The notes beneath the pieces are model-generated. The model searched no databases. It had not been told where the DNA came from and saw only the letters and a program-made list of their open reading frames with translations. A stretch of DNA of 64,000 nt from Glycomyces sambucus (lineage in GTDB: Bacteria > Actinomycetota > Actinomycetes > Mycobacteriales > Micromonosporaceae): assembly GCF_900102815.1 (NCBI RefSeq), contig NZ_FNGF01000003.1:124001-188000 (forward strand), written 5' to 3'. A program made the position numbers and the translations under genes. Positions 42,979 through 51,715 of this stretch are shown in pieces (positions within the stretch are counted from its first letter, which is position 1; each line of letters opens with the position of its first letter).

Positions 42979-45300
42979 ATGCCCGCCGACCAGCTCATCG
43001 CCGCCCTCGACAGTGGGGAGGGCGGCCTCCGCCACCTCCGGCGGCTCCCGGCCCGCGCGTCGGTGCGCAGCCCCTGGCCCGAGTGGGTGCCCGAGGAGGT
43101 CCGGAAGTCCTTGGAGGACACGGGGATCACACTCCCGTGGCCGCACCAGGTCGAGGCCGCCACGCACGCGTTCGAGGGCCGCGACACCGTCATCGCCACC
43201 GGCACCGCCTCCGGCAAGAGCCTCGCCTACCTGCTGCCGGTCCTCACCGAGGCCGCCGCCGACGGGCCCGGGCGGACCCTGTACCTCGCCCCCACGAAGG
43301 CGCTCGCGGCCGACCAGGCCCGCGCCGTGGCCGAGTTCGAGCTGCCGGGGCTGATCCCGGCGATCGTCGACGGCGACACCCCGTTCGAGCACCGGCAGTG
43401 GGCGCAGCGCTTCGCGAACCTGGTGCTGTCCAACCCCGACCTGCTCCACCACTCCCTGCTGCCCCGCCACCGCATGTGGCGCTCGCTGCTCAAGGACCTC
43501 AAGTACGTCGTGGTCGACGAGTGCCACGTCTACCGGGGCGTGTTCGGCGCGCACGTGGCGCTGACGCTGCGCCGGCTGCTGCGCCTGGCCGAGCACTACG
43601 GCGCGAGCCCCACGGTGATCGCCGCGAGCGCGACGGCGGCCGACCCGGCCGCGTCGCTGTCGGTCCTCACCGGACGGCCCGCGACCGCGGTCACCGTCGA
43701 CTCCTCGCCGTCGCCGGGGGCGACGGTGGCCCTGTGGGAGCCGGTGACGTACGAGATCGACGGCGAGCCGCAGCAGGCGTCGACGCTGAGCGAGACGGCC
43801 CGGATGCTCGCGCAGCTGGTGCGCCGCGGGGTCCGCACGCTCGCGTTCGTGCCGTCCCGGCGCGGCGCGGAGATCGTGGCGGCCGAGGCGAAGTCGCGGC
43901 TCGGCGCCGACCCGGCGGCGGGCCGGATCGCGGCCTACCGGGCCGGGTACCTGCGCGAGCACCGGCGGGACCTGGAGGCGGACCTGCGCGAGGGACGCCT
44001 GCTCGGGGTGGCGACCACGAACGCCCTGGAGCTGGGGATCGACGTGACGGGCCTCGACGCGGTGCTGCTGTGCGGGTACCCCGGGCGCCTGGCCTCGTTC
44101 TGGCAGCAGATCGGGCGGGCCGGGCGCGGGGACACCGAGGCGCTCGCGGTGATGCTCGCGAAGGACGACCCGCTCGACACGTACCTGGTGCACCACCCGG
44201 AGGCGATCTTCGACCGGCCGGTGGAGGCGAGCGTGTGCGACCCGTCGAACCCGTACGTCCTCGCGGGGCACCTGTGCCTGGCCGCGGAGGAGCTGCCGCT
44301 CAAGGAGGCCGACCTGGCGTCGATCCCGGGGAGCCGGGAGGTCGCCGACCAGCTGGTGGAGCAGAAGCTGCTGCGCAGGCGGGCCGGGGGCCGGTACTAC
44401 TGGGTCGGGTCGGAGCGCCCGGAGGTGACGCTGCGCGGGTCGGGGCCGATGGGCGTCGACATCGCGGAGACGAGCACGGGCCGCCTCATCGGCACCATCG
44501 ACGCGGCGGCCTCGCACCGCCTCGTCCACCAGGGGGCGCTGTACCTGCACCAGGGCGAGTCGTACCTCGTGGACGACCTCGACCTGGAGGAGGGCCTGGC
44601 GCTGGTGCACGCGGCGAAGCCGCCGTGGACGACGAGCGCGCAGGAGATCACGCACCTGGAGATCCTCTCGACGCGCGAGCGCCTGGAGATGGGCGACGTG
44701 GCGCTGAGCCTGGGCGAGGTGGAGGTCACGTCGTGCGTGATCTCGTACCAGCGCCGGCGGCTGCCCTCGGGCGAGGTGATCGACACGCAGCAGCTCGACC
44801 TGCCGCCGCAGACGCTGCGCACCGTGGCCGTGTGGTGGACGGTGGACCCGGAGTCCCTTGCGGGCCTGCGGGACCTGGCCGGGTCGCTGCACGCGGCCGA
44901 GCACGCCTCGATCGGCCTGCTGCCCCTGATCGCCACGTGCGACCGGTGGGACATCGGCGGCCTGTCGACGGCGGCGCACATGGACACGGAGCTGCCGACG
45001 GTGTTCGTCTACGACGGCCACCCGGGCGGGGCGGGCTTCGCCGAGCAGGCGTTCCGCAAGTGGACGGACTGGCTCCGCGCCACCCGCGCGGCCATCGGCG
45101 GCTGCGAGTGCACCGCCGGCTGCCCGTCGTGCATCCAGAGCCCCAAGTGCGGCAACGGGAACGAGCCCTTGAGCAAGCAGGGCGCGCTCACCCTCCTCGA
45201 CAAGCTCCTCAAGGCGGGCGAGGGCCCGGTCACGGCCACCGTGTTCGGCAAGCGGCCCGTCAAGGAAGCAGAGGACGACCTCTGGCCGGGCGACTTCTAG
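42979..45300 (+). CDS. DEAD/DEAH helicase with DUF1998/MZB zinc domain (SftH/MrfA/Hrq1 type)
   Basis: The 773-residue superfamily-2 helicase has motif I ATGTASGKSLAYLLP, motif II VVDECHVYRGV, motif III AASATAADP, and motif VI QQIGRAGRGD. Residues 480-700 are a winged-helix/linker region. The C-terminus holds the four-cysteine cluster CECTAGCPSCIQSPKCGNGN of the MZB (DUF1998) domain. This layout matches mycobacterial SftH and Bacillus MrfA, 3'-5' DNA helicases tied to DNA repair. It is divergent from bldG, as in Streptomyces and Mycobacterium. The ATG was chosen because it is the first in frame and homology begins near it. Confidence 0.9.
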   Translation: MPADQLIAALDSGEGGLRHLRRLPARASVRSPWPEWVPEEVRKSLEDTGITLPWPHQVEAATHAFEGRDTVIATGTASGKSLAYLLPVLTEAAADGPGRTLYLAPTKALAADQARAVAEFELPGLIPAIVDGDTPFEHRQWAQRFANLVLSNPDLLHHSLLPRHRMWRSLLKDLKYVVVDECHVYRGVFGAHVALTLRRLLRLAEHYGASPTVIAASATAADPAASLSVLTGRPATAVTVDSSPSPGATVALWEPVTYEIDGEPQQASTLSETARMLAQLVRRGVRTLAFVPSRRGAEIVAAEAKSRLGADPAAGRIAAYRAGYLREHRRDLEADLREGRLLGVATTNALELGIDVTGLDAVLLCGYPGRLASFWQQIGRAGRGDTEALAVMLAKDDPLDTYLVHHPEAIFDRPVEASVCDPSNPYVLAGHLCLAAEELPLKEADLASIPGSREVADQLVEQKLLRRRAGGRYYWVGSERPEVTLRGSGPMGVDIAETSTGRLIGTIDAAASHRLVHQGALYLHQGESYLVDDLDLEEGLALVHAAKPPWTTSAQEITHLEILSTRERLEMGDVALSLGEVEVTSCVISYQRRRLPSGEVIDTQQLDLPPQTLRTVAVWWTVDPESLAGLRDLAGSLHAAEHASIGLLPLIATCDRWDIGGLSTAAHMDTELPTVFVYDGHPGGAGFAEQAFRKWTDWLRATRAAIGGCECTAGCPSCIQSPKCGNGNEPLSKQGALTLLDKLLKAGEGPVTATVFGKRPVKEAEDDLWPGDF

Positions 45301-45365
45301 CCCGACAGGACCGCGGAGACCTCGCCCGGGTCGAGCAGCGCAAGCCGCCCAGCCGCGGGCCTGAA

Positions 45366-45956
45366 TCAGCCCGCGACGCGGTTGAGGCTGGCGCTCAGGT
45401 GGGGGCTCATCGGGTGGCCTTCGGCGGCCATCTCCTGCGCGTACATGAGGGCGCCTTCGACGATCCCGTAGAGCCGCTTGCCCGCGGTGACCTCCTTGGC
45501 CTGCGGGCTGCGCACCACCGCGTCGGTGGCGATCTCGATGCGCGTGCCGTCGACCCGCCCGTAGTAGAGGTCGAGGACCCCGGTCGGGTGGGCGAGGAGC
45601 ACTTCGATCTCGGGGCGCTTGGGGTCGTCGCCGGGGACGACCCGCCACCAGCCGGTCTCCTGCGCGGCGGGCCGGACCGGCTTCCCGTCGGGGTCGATGA
45701 TCCACGACCGCGAGTGGTAGTGCAGGAACGGGCGCCCGTCGTGGCTGAACACGGCCTCCTGCGCGTACAGGAAGTCGTCCTTCCCCGGGTAGCCGCCCTG
45801 GCCGCGCCCGCGCCAGCGGCCGACGAGCGGGAGGAGCGGCAGGAGGTCGTCGTGCAGGTTCGGCCCCCGGCGGAGGTCGTCGGTCTCCTCGTACGGGTAG
45901 GGCTCGACCTTCTCGAAGGTCGAGGCGAACTCCGCCGGTACGTCGCGCTCGCTCAT
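45366..45956 (-). CDS. Nitrobindin-type heme protein (peroxynitrite isomerase, DUF1794)
   Basis: A 196-residue ten-stranded beta-barrel protein. The family motif GxWxGxG appears as LVGRWRGRGQGGYPG near residue 45. The C-terminal HPMSPHLSASLNRV carries the histidine expected to bind heme iron. Related proteins (mycobacterial nitrobindin, THAP4 C-terminus) isomerise peroxynitrite to nitrate. No signal peptide is visible, so it is cytoplasmic. Its ATG overlaps the stop of a 31-codon membrane ORF just upstream (ATGA), implying coupling. Confidence 0.87.
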   Translation of the reverse strand: MSERDVPAEFASTFEKVEPYPYEETDDLRRGPNLHDDLLPLLPLVGRWRGRGQGGYPGKDDFLYAQEAVFSHDGRPFLHYHSRSWIIDPDGKPVRPAAQETGWWRVVPGDDPKRPEIEVLLAHPTGVLDLYYGRVDGTRIEIATDAVVRSPQAKEVTAGKRLYGIVEGALMYAQEMAAEGHPMSPHLSASLNRVAG

Positions 45957-46048
45957 TTGTTCCTCGCGGTTCGGATGGTCCAGTAGCCGAGTGCACCCGC
46001 CATGGCGCCTGCGGCGATGACGAGTACGGCGGTCAATGCCGTCTCCAC
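45953..46048 (-). CDS. Tiny single-helix membrane protein upstream of nitrobindin
   Basis: A 31-residue frame from a GTG reads [20 protein letters not shown] and then [11 protein letters not shown], a single membrane helix with a positively charged C-terminal end. The stop overlaps the nitrobindin ATG by ATGA, a typical operon junction. There is no strong ribosome binding site, so it may be leaderless. I do not recognise a family. Composition and coupling make it more likely real than chance. Confidence 0.5.
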   Translation of the reverse strand: METALTAVLVIAAGAMAGALGYWTIRTARNK

Positions 46049-46107
46049 GCGCACCACTTTACGTCCGCACCTCGTCGTCCGGCCGACGCGATGGCAAGAT
46101 GTTGTCC

Positions 46108-46893
46108 ATGACTACACCTGGACCCTTCGACAACTGGCTCTCGGACATGGACGGCGTGCTCGTCCACGAGGGGGTGCCCGTCCCCGGCGCGAACACGCTC
46201 ATCGAGAAGCTCCAGTCGGCGGGGAGGGGCTTCCTGGTCCTGACCAACAACTCCATCTACACCCCGAACGACCTCCATGCGCGGCTGAAGAAGTCGGGCC
46301 TGGCGGTGCCGGCCGAGAACATCTACACCTCGGCGATGGCGACCGCGGACTTCCTGCACTCCCAGCGCCCGAAGGGCTCGGCGTACGTCATCGGCGAGTC
46401 GGGCCTGACGACCGCGCTGCACGAGATCGGGTACGTGCTCACCGACTACCGCCCGGACTACGTGGTCCTCGGCGAGACCCGCCGCTACGACTTCGGGGCG
46501 CTGACGACCGCGGTGCGGCTCATCAAGGCCGGGTCGCGGTTCATTTGCACCAACCCGGACACGACGGGGCCCTCGCTGGAGGGCATCCTCCCGGCGTGCG
46601 GCGCGATGGCGGCGATGATCACAGCGGCGACCGGCGCGGACCCGTACTTCGTGGGCAAGCCGAACCCGCTGATGATGCGGAACGCGTTGCGGCGCATCGG
46701 GGCCCACTCGGAGTCGACGGTGATGATCGGCGACCGCATGGACACCGACGTGCTGTCCGGCCTGGAAGCGGGCCTGGAGACGGTCCTCGTATTGTCGGGG
46801 GTCACTGGGAGTATGGAGGAGGTCGAGCGCTACCCGTTCCAGCCCAACCACGTCAAGGATTCGGTCGCCGACCTCATCGACTGGATCGACTGA
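46108..46893 (+). CDS. HAD-IIA family phosphatase (NagD-like)
   Basis: The 261-residue HAD hydrolase has motif [14 protein letters not shown] (nucleophile Asp near residue 13), motif [14 protein letters not shown], the C2 cap typical of subclass IIA, the motif III lysine in [10 protein letters not shown], and motif [14 protein letters not shown]. NagD-like enzymes dephosphorylate small phospho-compounds such as nucleotides or phosphosugars; the substrate here is unknown. The ATG at 46108 has no Shine-Dalgarno, so the transcript may be nearly leaderless. It is followed after 17 bp by the DUF3263 gene. Confidence 0.87.
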   Translation: MTTPGPFDNWLSDMDGVLVHEGVPVPGANTLIEKLQSAGRGFLVLTNNSIYTPNDLHARLKKSGLAVPAENIYTSAMATADFLHSQRPKGSAYVIGESGLTTALHEIGYVLTDYRPDYVVLGETRRYDFGALTTAVRLIKAGSRFICTNPDTTGPSLEGILPACGAMAAMITAATGADPYFVGKPNPLMMRNALRRIGAHSESTVMIGDRMDTDVLSGLEAGLETVLVLSGVTGSMEEVERYPFQPNHVKDSVADLIDWID

Positions 46894-46910
46894 GCACCAA
46901 GGAGTCCCCC

Positions 46911-47300
46911 ATGCCTCCCGGCCAACGCCCCGCCCACGGCACCCCGCGCTCCCGCCAGGAGGACGTGGAGGAGGCCGCCCCCCAGCGGCCCTCCCGCGGC
47001 CCGGACGGCCCCCGCGCCTCGCGGGAGGCCGCGCCGCGCCAGCCGGGGCCGCCGCGCCCCGTGCGCGACCCCGACACGAAGCTCTCCGCGGTCGACAGCC
47101 GCCTCCTCGCGTTCGAGGCGCGCTGGTGGCGCGCCTCGGGCGCGAAGACCCAGGCGATCGCCGACGAGCTGGAGCTCACCCCCGAGCGGTACTACCAGCA
47201 GCTGGCGCGGCTCATCGACCACCCGGAGGCCGCCGCGGAGCAGCCCGCGGTGGTCCGGCGCCTGCGCGCGGCCCGGGACGAGCGCCGCGCGGCCAGGTAG
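46911..47300 (+). CDS. DUF3263-domain protein
   Basis: A 129-residue protein with an AAGGAG site. Residues 1-58 are Pro/Arg-rich and probably disordered. Residues 60-129 hold the DUF3263 region: DSRLLAFEARWWRASGAKTQ, AIADELELTPERYYQQLARL, IDHPEAAAEQPAVVRRL. The helical pattern resembles a small sigma-like helix-turn-helix and may bind DNA or RNA polymerase. It follows the HAD gene by 17 bp and is probably co-transcribed; no functional link is apparent. Confidence 0.78.
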   Translation: MPPGQRPAHGTPRSRQEDVEEAAPQRPSRGPDGPRASREAAPRQPGPPRPVRDPDTKLSAVDSRLLAFEARWWRASGAKTQAIADELELTPERYYQQLARLIDHPEAAAEQPAVVRRLRAARDERRAAR

Positions 47301-47310
47301 GCGCACGCGC

Positions 47311-47398
47311 GGCGCCGTTCGCACGGCACTGCCCGCGGGTCGCTGTCGGTAAGGCACGGTTGGTAAGGCACTACTGTTGAGGCGCCGTCGCACGGCAC
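47311..47398. repeat. Short direct repeats in the DUF3263/APC gap
   Basis: GGCGCCGTTCGCACGGCAC (47311-47329) recurs as GGCGCCGTCGCACGGCAC (47381-47398). Between them GGTAAGGCAC occurs twice (47348-47357 and 47362-47371). They lie between convergent genes; no function is evident. Confidence 0.6.
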
Positions 47399-47414
47399 CG
47401 CCGCCCGGGCGCCG

Positions 47415-48650
47415 TCAGGACCTGCCGCCCCGCTCGGTGACCCAGAACCAAGCGGCACCGGCGGCGAGCACCGCGAGGCCGCCGAGCACCGACGGCACCG
47501 GCAGGCTCGCAGCCACGAGGACGCACCCGGCGAGGCCCAGCCACGGCAGCGGGGCCCGGGCGTCGAGCGTGGCCGCGGCGCCGTTCGCGACCGCGTAGTA
47601 CACGAGGACGCAGAAGCCCGAGAACCCGATCGCCGCCGTCAGGTCCAGTGTGGACACCATGACGAGGACGGCCGCGCTCGCGGCGACCTCGGCCGCCCAC
47701 GGCACCCCGAACCGCTCGGACACGGCCGCGAGCGGGCCCGGCAGCCGCCGGTCCCGGGCCATCGCCAGCGCGGTCCGCCCGATCCCCGCCAGCAGGCTCA
47801 GCAGGACTCCGGCGACCGCGATCCCGGCCCCGACCGCCACGAGCGGCTTGATCGCGGGCGCACCGGCACCGGCCAGGTCGGCGAGCGGCGCGGTCGACTC
47901 GGCGAGCGTGCCCGCGCCGAGGACGCTCAGCGCCGTCACCGCGACCGCCGCGTACACCAGCACCGTGATCCCGAGGCTGAGCGCGACCGCGCGCGGGATC
48001 GTCCGCTCCGGCCGCGCGACCTCCTCGCCGAGTGTCGCCACGCGCGCGTAGCCCGCGAACGCGAAGAACACGAACCCCGCCGCCGTCAGCACCCCCCACG
48101 GGTGCGTGTCCCCCAGGGGCCGCGCCGCGACCGGCCCGGTGAGCCCGGCGACCACGACCGCGGCGAGCACCGCGAGCGTGATCCCCGCGAACACCGCCGA
48201 GGCGAGCGCGGTCCGGTGCACGCCGAGGAGGTTCACGGCGCAGAACGCGACCACCGCGGCCGCCGCGAGCGCCCGCGGATGCTCCGGGAGCAGGTACGCG
48301 CCCAGCGTCAGCGCCATCGCCGCCCCGGAGGCGGTCTTGCCCGCCAGGAACGCCCAGCCGGCGGCGAAGCCCGCGGCCGGGTGGAGCCGCTCCGTCCCGT
48401 ACACGTACGCGCCCCCCGAGCGCGGGTACAGGGCGGCGAGTCGGGCGGAGGAGCGGGCGTTGCAGTAGGCGATGAACGCGGCGATCGCCAGCGCTCCGAG
48501 GAGTCCCGGTCCCGAGCCGGCGGCGCGGGTCGCGGGCCCCCAGACGGCGAAGACGCCCGCGCCGAGCATCGAGGCGAGGCCGATCGCGATCGCGGAAGGG
48601 AGGCCGAGGCGGCGCTTGAGGGGCGGCCGATCTCGCGGCGGAGTGGGCAT
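47415..48650 (-). CDS. APC-family amino acid permease
   Basis: The 411-residue protein has about twelve membrane helices. The N-terminal LGLPSAIAIGLASMLGAGVF with its unwound GAG in helix 1, and FAGYARVATLGEEVARPERT in the middle, are typical of the amino acid-polyamine-organocation superfamily. It is shorter than many members (411 versus about 450-500), with a brief C-terminus. The substrate cannot be read from sequence. It is probably in the cytoplasmic membrane and transcribed with no close operon partner (51 bp from the PAP2 gene). Confidence 0.85.
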   Translation of the reverse strand: MPTPPRDRPPLKRRLGLPSAIAIGLASMLGAGVFAVWGPATRAAGSGPGLLGALAIAAFIAYCNARSSARLAALYPRSGGAYVYGTERLHPAAGFAAGWAFLAGKTASGAAMALTLGAYLLPEHPRALAAAAVVAFCAVNLLGVHRTALASAVFAGITLAVLAAVVVAGLTGPVAARPLGDTHPWGVLTAAGFVFFAFAGYARVATLGEEVARPERTIPRAVALSLGITVLVYAAVAVTALSVLGAGTLAESTAPLADLAGAGAPAIKPLVAVGAGIAVAGVLLSLLAGIGRTALAMARDRRLPGPLAAVSERFGVPWAAEVAASAAVLVMVSTLDLTAAIGFSGFCVLVYYAVANGAAATLDARAPLPWLGLAGCVLVAASLPVPSVLGGLAVLAAGAAWFWVTERGGRS

Positions 48651-48701
48651 AGCCGAGACGATACCGCGCCCGGTTGACGGGGAAGGCGCTGCGGAATCCG
48701 G

Positions 48702-49475
48702 CTACCGCAGGCGCCGCTCCGGCTCCAGCCACAACGGCAGTCGCACCGTGCCCCAAGGCATGCGCTGCATGATCCGGACGATGAGGACACCGATGAACAC
48801 CCCTGCGACGGAGTCGGTGAGCCAGTGGAACCCGAGGTACGTCGTCGAGAAGAACACGACGACCACCGGGACGACGAGCAGGAGCCGCCGCTGCCGGGCC
48901 GTCAGCAGCGCCCCCACCAGGAGCACCAGCAGCCCGTACCACACGAACGTGTTCACCACGTGGCCCGACGGGTACGCGCCCACCGCCGAGTCGCCGAGCG
49001 CGCCGAGCTGGGACCGGTCCGGGTAGTACAGGAGCGCCTGCGCGGCGTCCGCGTACGGGCCCGGGTCGGGCCGGGGCCAGTGCGGGTAGATCCGCGGGAA
49101 CGCGAGCTTGAGCAGCAGCACCAGGCCCGCCATGCCGTACATGAACAGGAACGCGATCATCGGCCGCACCGTGTGCCGCGCCCGGGCCACCGCCGCGGCC
49201 ACCGCGAGCGCCACCGCCGAGACGATGCCGCCCTGCCCGAGCTTGTTGGTGTACACCAGGACCGTCGCCAGCCACGGCGGCCGGTGCGCGTCCACGAAGT
49301 CCCGCAGCCAGATGTCGAGGTCGATCAGGGGGCTGTGGAACGCCGACAGCCACGTGCAGATCCCGAACGCGACGAGCACGGCGGCCTCGGGCCACCACGA
49401 GCGGGGACGCCGCGTCACGAAGGGCGCCCACTCGCCCGGTGGGGTCCGATCCACGCGCTGCCTCTTCACGGTCAC
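48702..49475 (-). CDS. PAP2-family membrane phosphatase
   Basis: From a GTG at 49475 the protein has 257 residues with about six membrane helices. Family motifs are AYPSGHVVNTF (C2 histidine) and TTYLGFHWLTDSVAGV (C3, Arg-less Ser/Thr variant with His and Asp). The C1 KxxxxxxRP motif is irregular (KLAFPRIYPHWPRP). Members dephosphorylate undecaprenyl-pyrophosphate or other lipid phosphates, so a role in lipid-carrier recycling is possible. A TAGGCT -10 lies seven bases before the GTG and there is no Shine-Dalgarno, suggesting leaderless translation. Confidence 0.82.
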   Translation of the reverse strand: MTVKRQRVDRTPPGEWAPFVTRRPRSWWPEAAVLVAFGICTWLSAFHSPLIDLDIWLRDFVDAHRPPWLATVLVYTNKLGQGGIVSAVALAVAAAVARARHTVRPMIAFLFMYGMAGLVLLLKLAFPRIYPHWPRPDPGPYADAAQALLYYPDRSQLGALGDSAVGAYPSGHVVNTFVWYGLLVLLVGALLTARQRRLLLVVPVVVVFFSTTYLGFHWLTDSVAGVFIGVLIVRIMQRMPWGTVRLPLWLEPERRLR

Positions 49476-49482
49476 GGGCGTA

Positions 49483-49488
49483 AGCCTA
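49483..49488 (-). promoter_or_regulatory. -10 box of a likely leaderless PAP2 gene
   Basis: TAGGCT on the minus strand lies seven bases upstream of the GTG at 49475, with no ribosome binding site between them. Confidence 0.4.
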
Positions 49489-49527
49489 GCGACGCCCGAT
49501 CTCGCCCCGAAGCCATGTCGGAGCACG

Positions 49528-49563
49528 CGGGAGGGGCGCCCGCACCCGCGGACGCCCCTCCCG
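49528..49563 (-). terminator. Hairpin terminator of mdh
   Basis: CGGGAGGGGCGCCCGC (49528-49543) pairs with 49548-49563 over 16 bp with a single mismatch and an ACCC loop. It lies eight bases after the mdh stop. Confidence 0.85.
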
Positions 49564-49571
49564 TGCACGCA

Positions 49572-50522
49572 CTACAGCTCGGCGACGTCCGCCTGCTTGG
49601 CGCGGACGGCCTCCGCGGCCTCCTTCAGGTTCGCCAGCTCGCCGTCGGTGAGGGGGGTCTCGACGACCTCGACGACGCCCGCGGCGCCGATCTTCGCGTT
49701 GACGCCCAGGTAGACGCCCGAGATTCCGTACTCGCCGTCGACCCACGCGCACACCGGCAGCACCGCGCCGGAGTCCTCGGCGACGGCCTTCGCCATGCGC
49801 GCGGCCGCGGCCGACGGGGCGTAGTAGGCCGAACCGGTCTTCAGCAGCGCCACGATCTCCGCGCCGCCGTTGCGGGTCTTGGTCACCAGCTCCTCGACCT
49901 TGTCGGCCGGCAGCAGGTCCGCGAGCGGCTTGCCGTCCACCGACGACTGGCTCGGGACCGGGACCATGGTGTCGCCGTGCGACCCGAGCGTCAGGGTCGT
50001 CACCGACTTCACCGGCACCTGCAGCTCCTCGGCCACGAAGTTCGTGAAGCGCGCGGTGTCGAGCATCCCCGCCTGGCCCAGGACGCGGTGCTTGGGGAAG
50101 CCCGAGGCGAGCTGCGCGAGCGCGGTCATCTCGTCGAGCGGGTTCGACACGACGATGATGACGGCGTTCGGGGAGTGCTTGACCAGGTTCTCGGTCACGC
50201 CGCGCACGATGCGGGCGTTCACTTCGAGCAGGTCCATGCGGCTCATGCCGGGCTTGCGCGGCAGGCCCGCGGTGATGACGATGACGTCCGACCCGGCGGT
50301 CTTCTCGTAGCCGTTGCCGTCGTTGTCGGTCGTGGCGCCCACGACCTTGGTCTCGAAGCCCTCGATGGTGCGGGACTGGTTCATGTCGAGGGCGATGCCC
50401 TCGGGCTTGCCCTCGACGATGTCGGTGAGGACGACCTCGTCGAAGACGTCGTACTCGGCCAGGCGCTGGGCGGTGGTGGAGCCGTAGAAACCGGCGCCGA
50501 CGACCGTGACCTTCTTACCCAT
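49572..50522 (-). CDS. mdh: Malate dehydrogenase (LDH-like family)
   Basis: The 316-residue NAD-dependent enzyme has the Rossmann loop KKVTVVGAGFYGSTTAQRLA. The mobile loop PRKPGMSRMDLLEVN has arginine at the substrate-specificity position, as in malate rather than lactate dehydrogenases. SNPLDEMT and the catalytic histidine in TLGSHGDTMVPVP complete it. It interconverts malate and oxaloacetate in the TCA cycle. The ATG at 50522 follows GAGGAG. It is a single-gene unit, closed by a strong hairpin and preceded by a 245-bp promoter region shared with the divergent TauE/SafE gene. Confidence 0.93.
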   Translation of the reverse strand: MGKKVTVVGAGFYGSTTAQRLAEYDVFDEVVLTDIVEGKPEGIALDMNQSRTIEGFETKVVGATTDNDGNGYEKTAGSDVIVITAGLPRKPGMSRMDLLEVNARIVRGVTENLVKHSPNAVIIVVSNPLDEMTALAQLASGFPKHRVLGQAGMLDTARFTNFVAEELQVPVKSVTTLTLGSHGDTMVPVPSQSSVDGKPLADLLPADKVEELVTKTRNGGAEIVALLKTGSAYYAPSAAAARMAKAVAEDSGAVLPVCAWVDGEYGISGVYLGVNAKIGAAGVVEVVETPLTDGELANLKEAAEAVRAKQADVAEL

Positions 50523-50767
50523 CGAATGCTCCTCTGCATTGCTCGAATGCCTGTGTGCTGCGCAGGCGGGTTGCCGGTAGGGGCTACGCGAGCGTAACCA
50601 GGACCGTTCCCCCACGCTATGACCCTGGTCTCGCGCAGCGCATCCGGCCCCTCACCGGGTGGCGGAGACCTCCATATCCCCCGGTCGCGGCCGGTACGGG
50701 ACGCCTCCGGGACAGGCCCTGGGAGCGTCTATCCTGAGTCCGTCCGAACCCGAGGGAGCCACGCGTC

Positions 50768-51667
50768 ATGATCCCGGTCGCCGTCGCCTCAGCCGTCGCC
50801 GCGGGGCTCGTCGCCCAGCTCGTCGACGGCGGCCTCGGCATGGGCTTCGGCACCGTCGCCACCGCCCTCCTCACCGGACTCGGCCTCGCCCCCGCCGTCG
50901 TCGCCGCCGCGGCCGCCTCCGCCGCCCTCGTCACCGGCACCGTCGGCACCGCCGCGCACCTGCGCTTCGGGAACGTCCACTGGCCCACCGCGATCCGCCT
51001 CGGCGCCGCCGGCGCCGCGGGCGGCTTCACCGGCGCCTGGGCCCTCGCCGCGCTCGCCGGACTCGGCACCGCCACCCCGATCGCGAGCGCCGCCCTCCTC
51101 GCCGTCGGCGCCGCCCTCGCCTGGCGCGGCTACCGCGGCACCCTCCCGGCCGGCCCGGTCCGGCACGCCCTCACCGTCCCCACCGGCCTCGTCGGCGGCT
51201 TCACCGGCGCCGTCGCCGGCACCTGGGGGCCGGTCACCGTCCCCGTCCTCCTCGCCGTCTCCCGCCTCGAACCCCGCAAGGCCGTCGGCTCCGCCGCCGC
51301 CGGGCAGGCCCTCGCCGCCGCGGGCGCCCTCCTCGGGTTCTGGGCCTTCGCCCCGCAGAGCCTCCAGGTCGCCATGCCCCTCGCCGAGGGCCTCGCCGTC
51401 GGCGGCGCCCTCGCCGCCCCCGTCGCCGCCTGGCTCACCGGCCGCGTCCCCGCCGCGAAGCTCACCGCCACGATCGGCATGCTCGCCGTCGCCCTCCACC
51501 TGCGCGCGCTCCTGACCGGCCTCGCGCTCCCCTGGCCCGCCGTCGCGGGCCTCTACCTCGTGCTCGCCGCCGCATGGGCCCTCGCGCTGGCGGGCCCGCG
51601 CCGCCGACCGGTCCCGGCGATCCCCGAGCAGCGCGCCGCCCCGGTCGAGGCCGAGGCGCAGCAGTAG
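50768..51667 (+). CDS. TauE/SafE family membrane transporter
   Basis: A 299-residue membrane protein with about eight helices, arranged as two related halves. The glycine-rich repeats AQLVDGGLGMGFGTVATALL and GLVGGFTGAVAGTWGPVTVP are the family's paired signature. Members export sulfite, sulfoacetate or other organosulfur anions; the real substrate is unknown. GAGGGAG precedes the ATG and TATCCT about 40 bp upstream may be its -10. It converges on the acyl-CoA dehydrogenase gene. Confidence 0.85.
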   Translation: MIPVAVASAVAAGLVAQLVDGGLGMGFGTVATALLTGLGLAPAVVAAAAASAALVTGTVGTAAHLRFGNVHWPTAIRLGAAGAAGGFTGAWALAALAGLGTATPIASAALLAVGAALAWRGYRGTLPAGPVRHALTVPTGLVGGFTGAVAGTWGPVTVPVLLAVSRLEPRKAVGSAAAGQALAAAGALLGFWAFAPQSLQVAMPLAEGLAVGGALAAPVAAWLTGRVPAAKLTATIGMLAVALHLRALLTGLALPWPAVAGLYLVLAAAWALALAGPRRRPVPAIPEQRAAPVEAEAQQ

Positions 51668-51677
51668 GCACGGAGAA

Positions 51678-51701
51678 GGGCGGGCCCCGCAGGACCCGCC
51701 C
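51678..51701. terminator. Bidirectional hairpin terminator
   Basis: GGGCGGGCCC (51678-51687) and GGACCCGCCC (51692-51701) form a ten-pair stem with one mismatch between the convergent TauE/SafE and acyl-CoA dehydrogenase genes. Confidence 0.75.
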
Positions 51702-51715
51702 GTGCCCGTACGCCT

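Noticed and set aside
42814-45996. 1060-codon minus-strand frame
   Set aside because: It is antisense to the helicase gene, with low-complexity Arg/Val/Asp-rich sequence. The helicase and nitrobindin frames explain the region.
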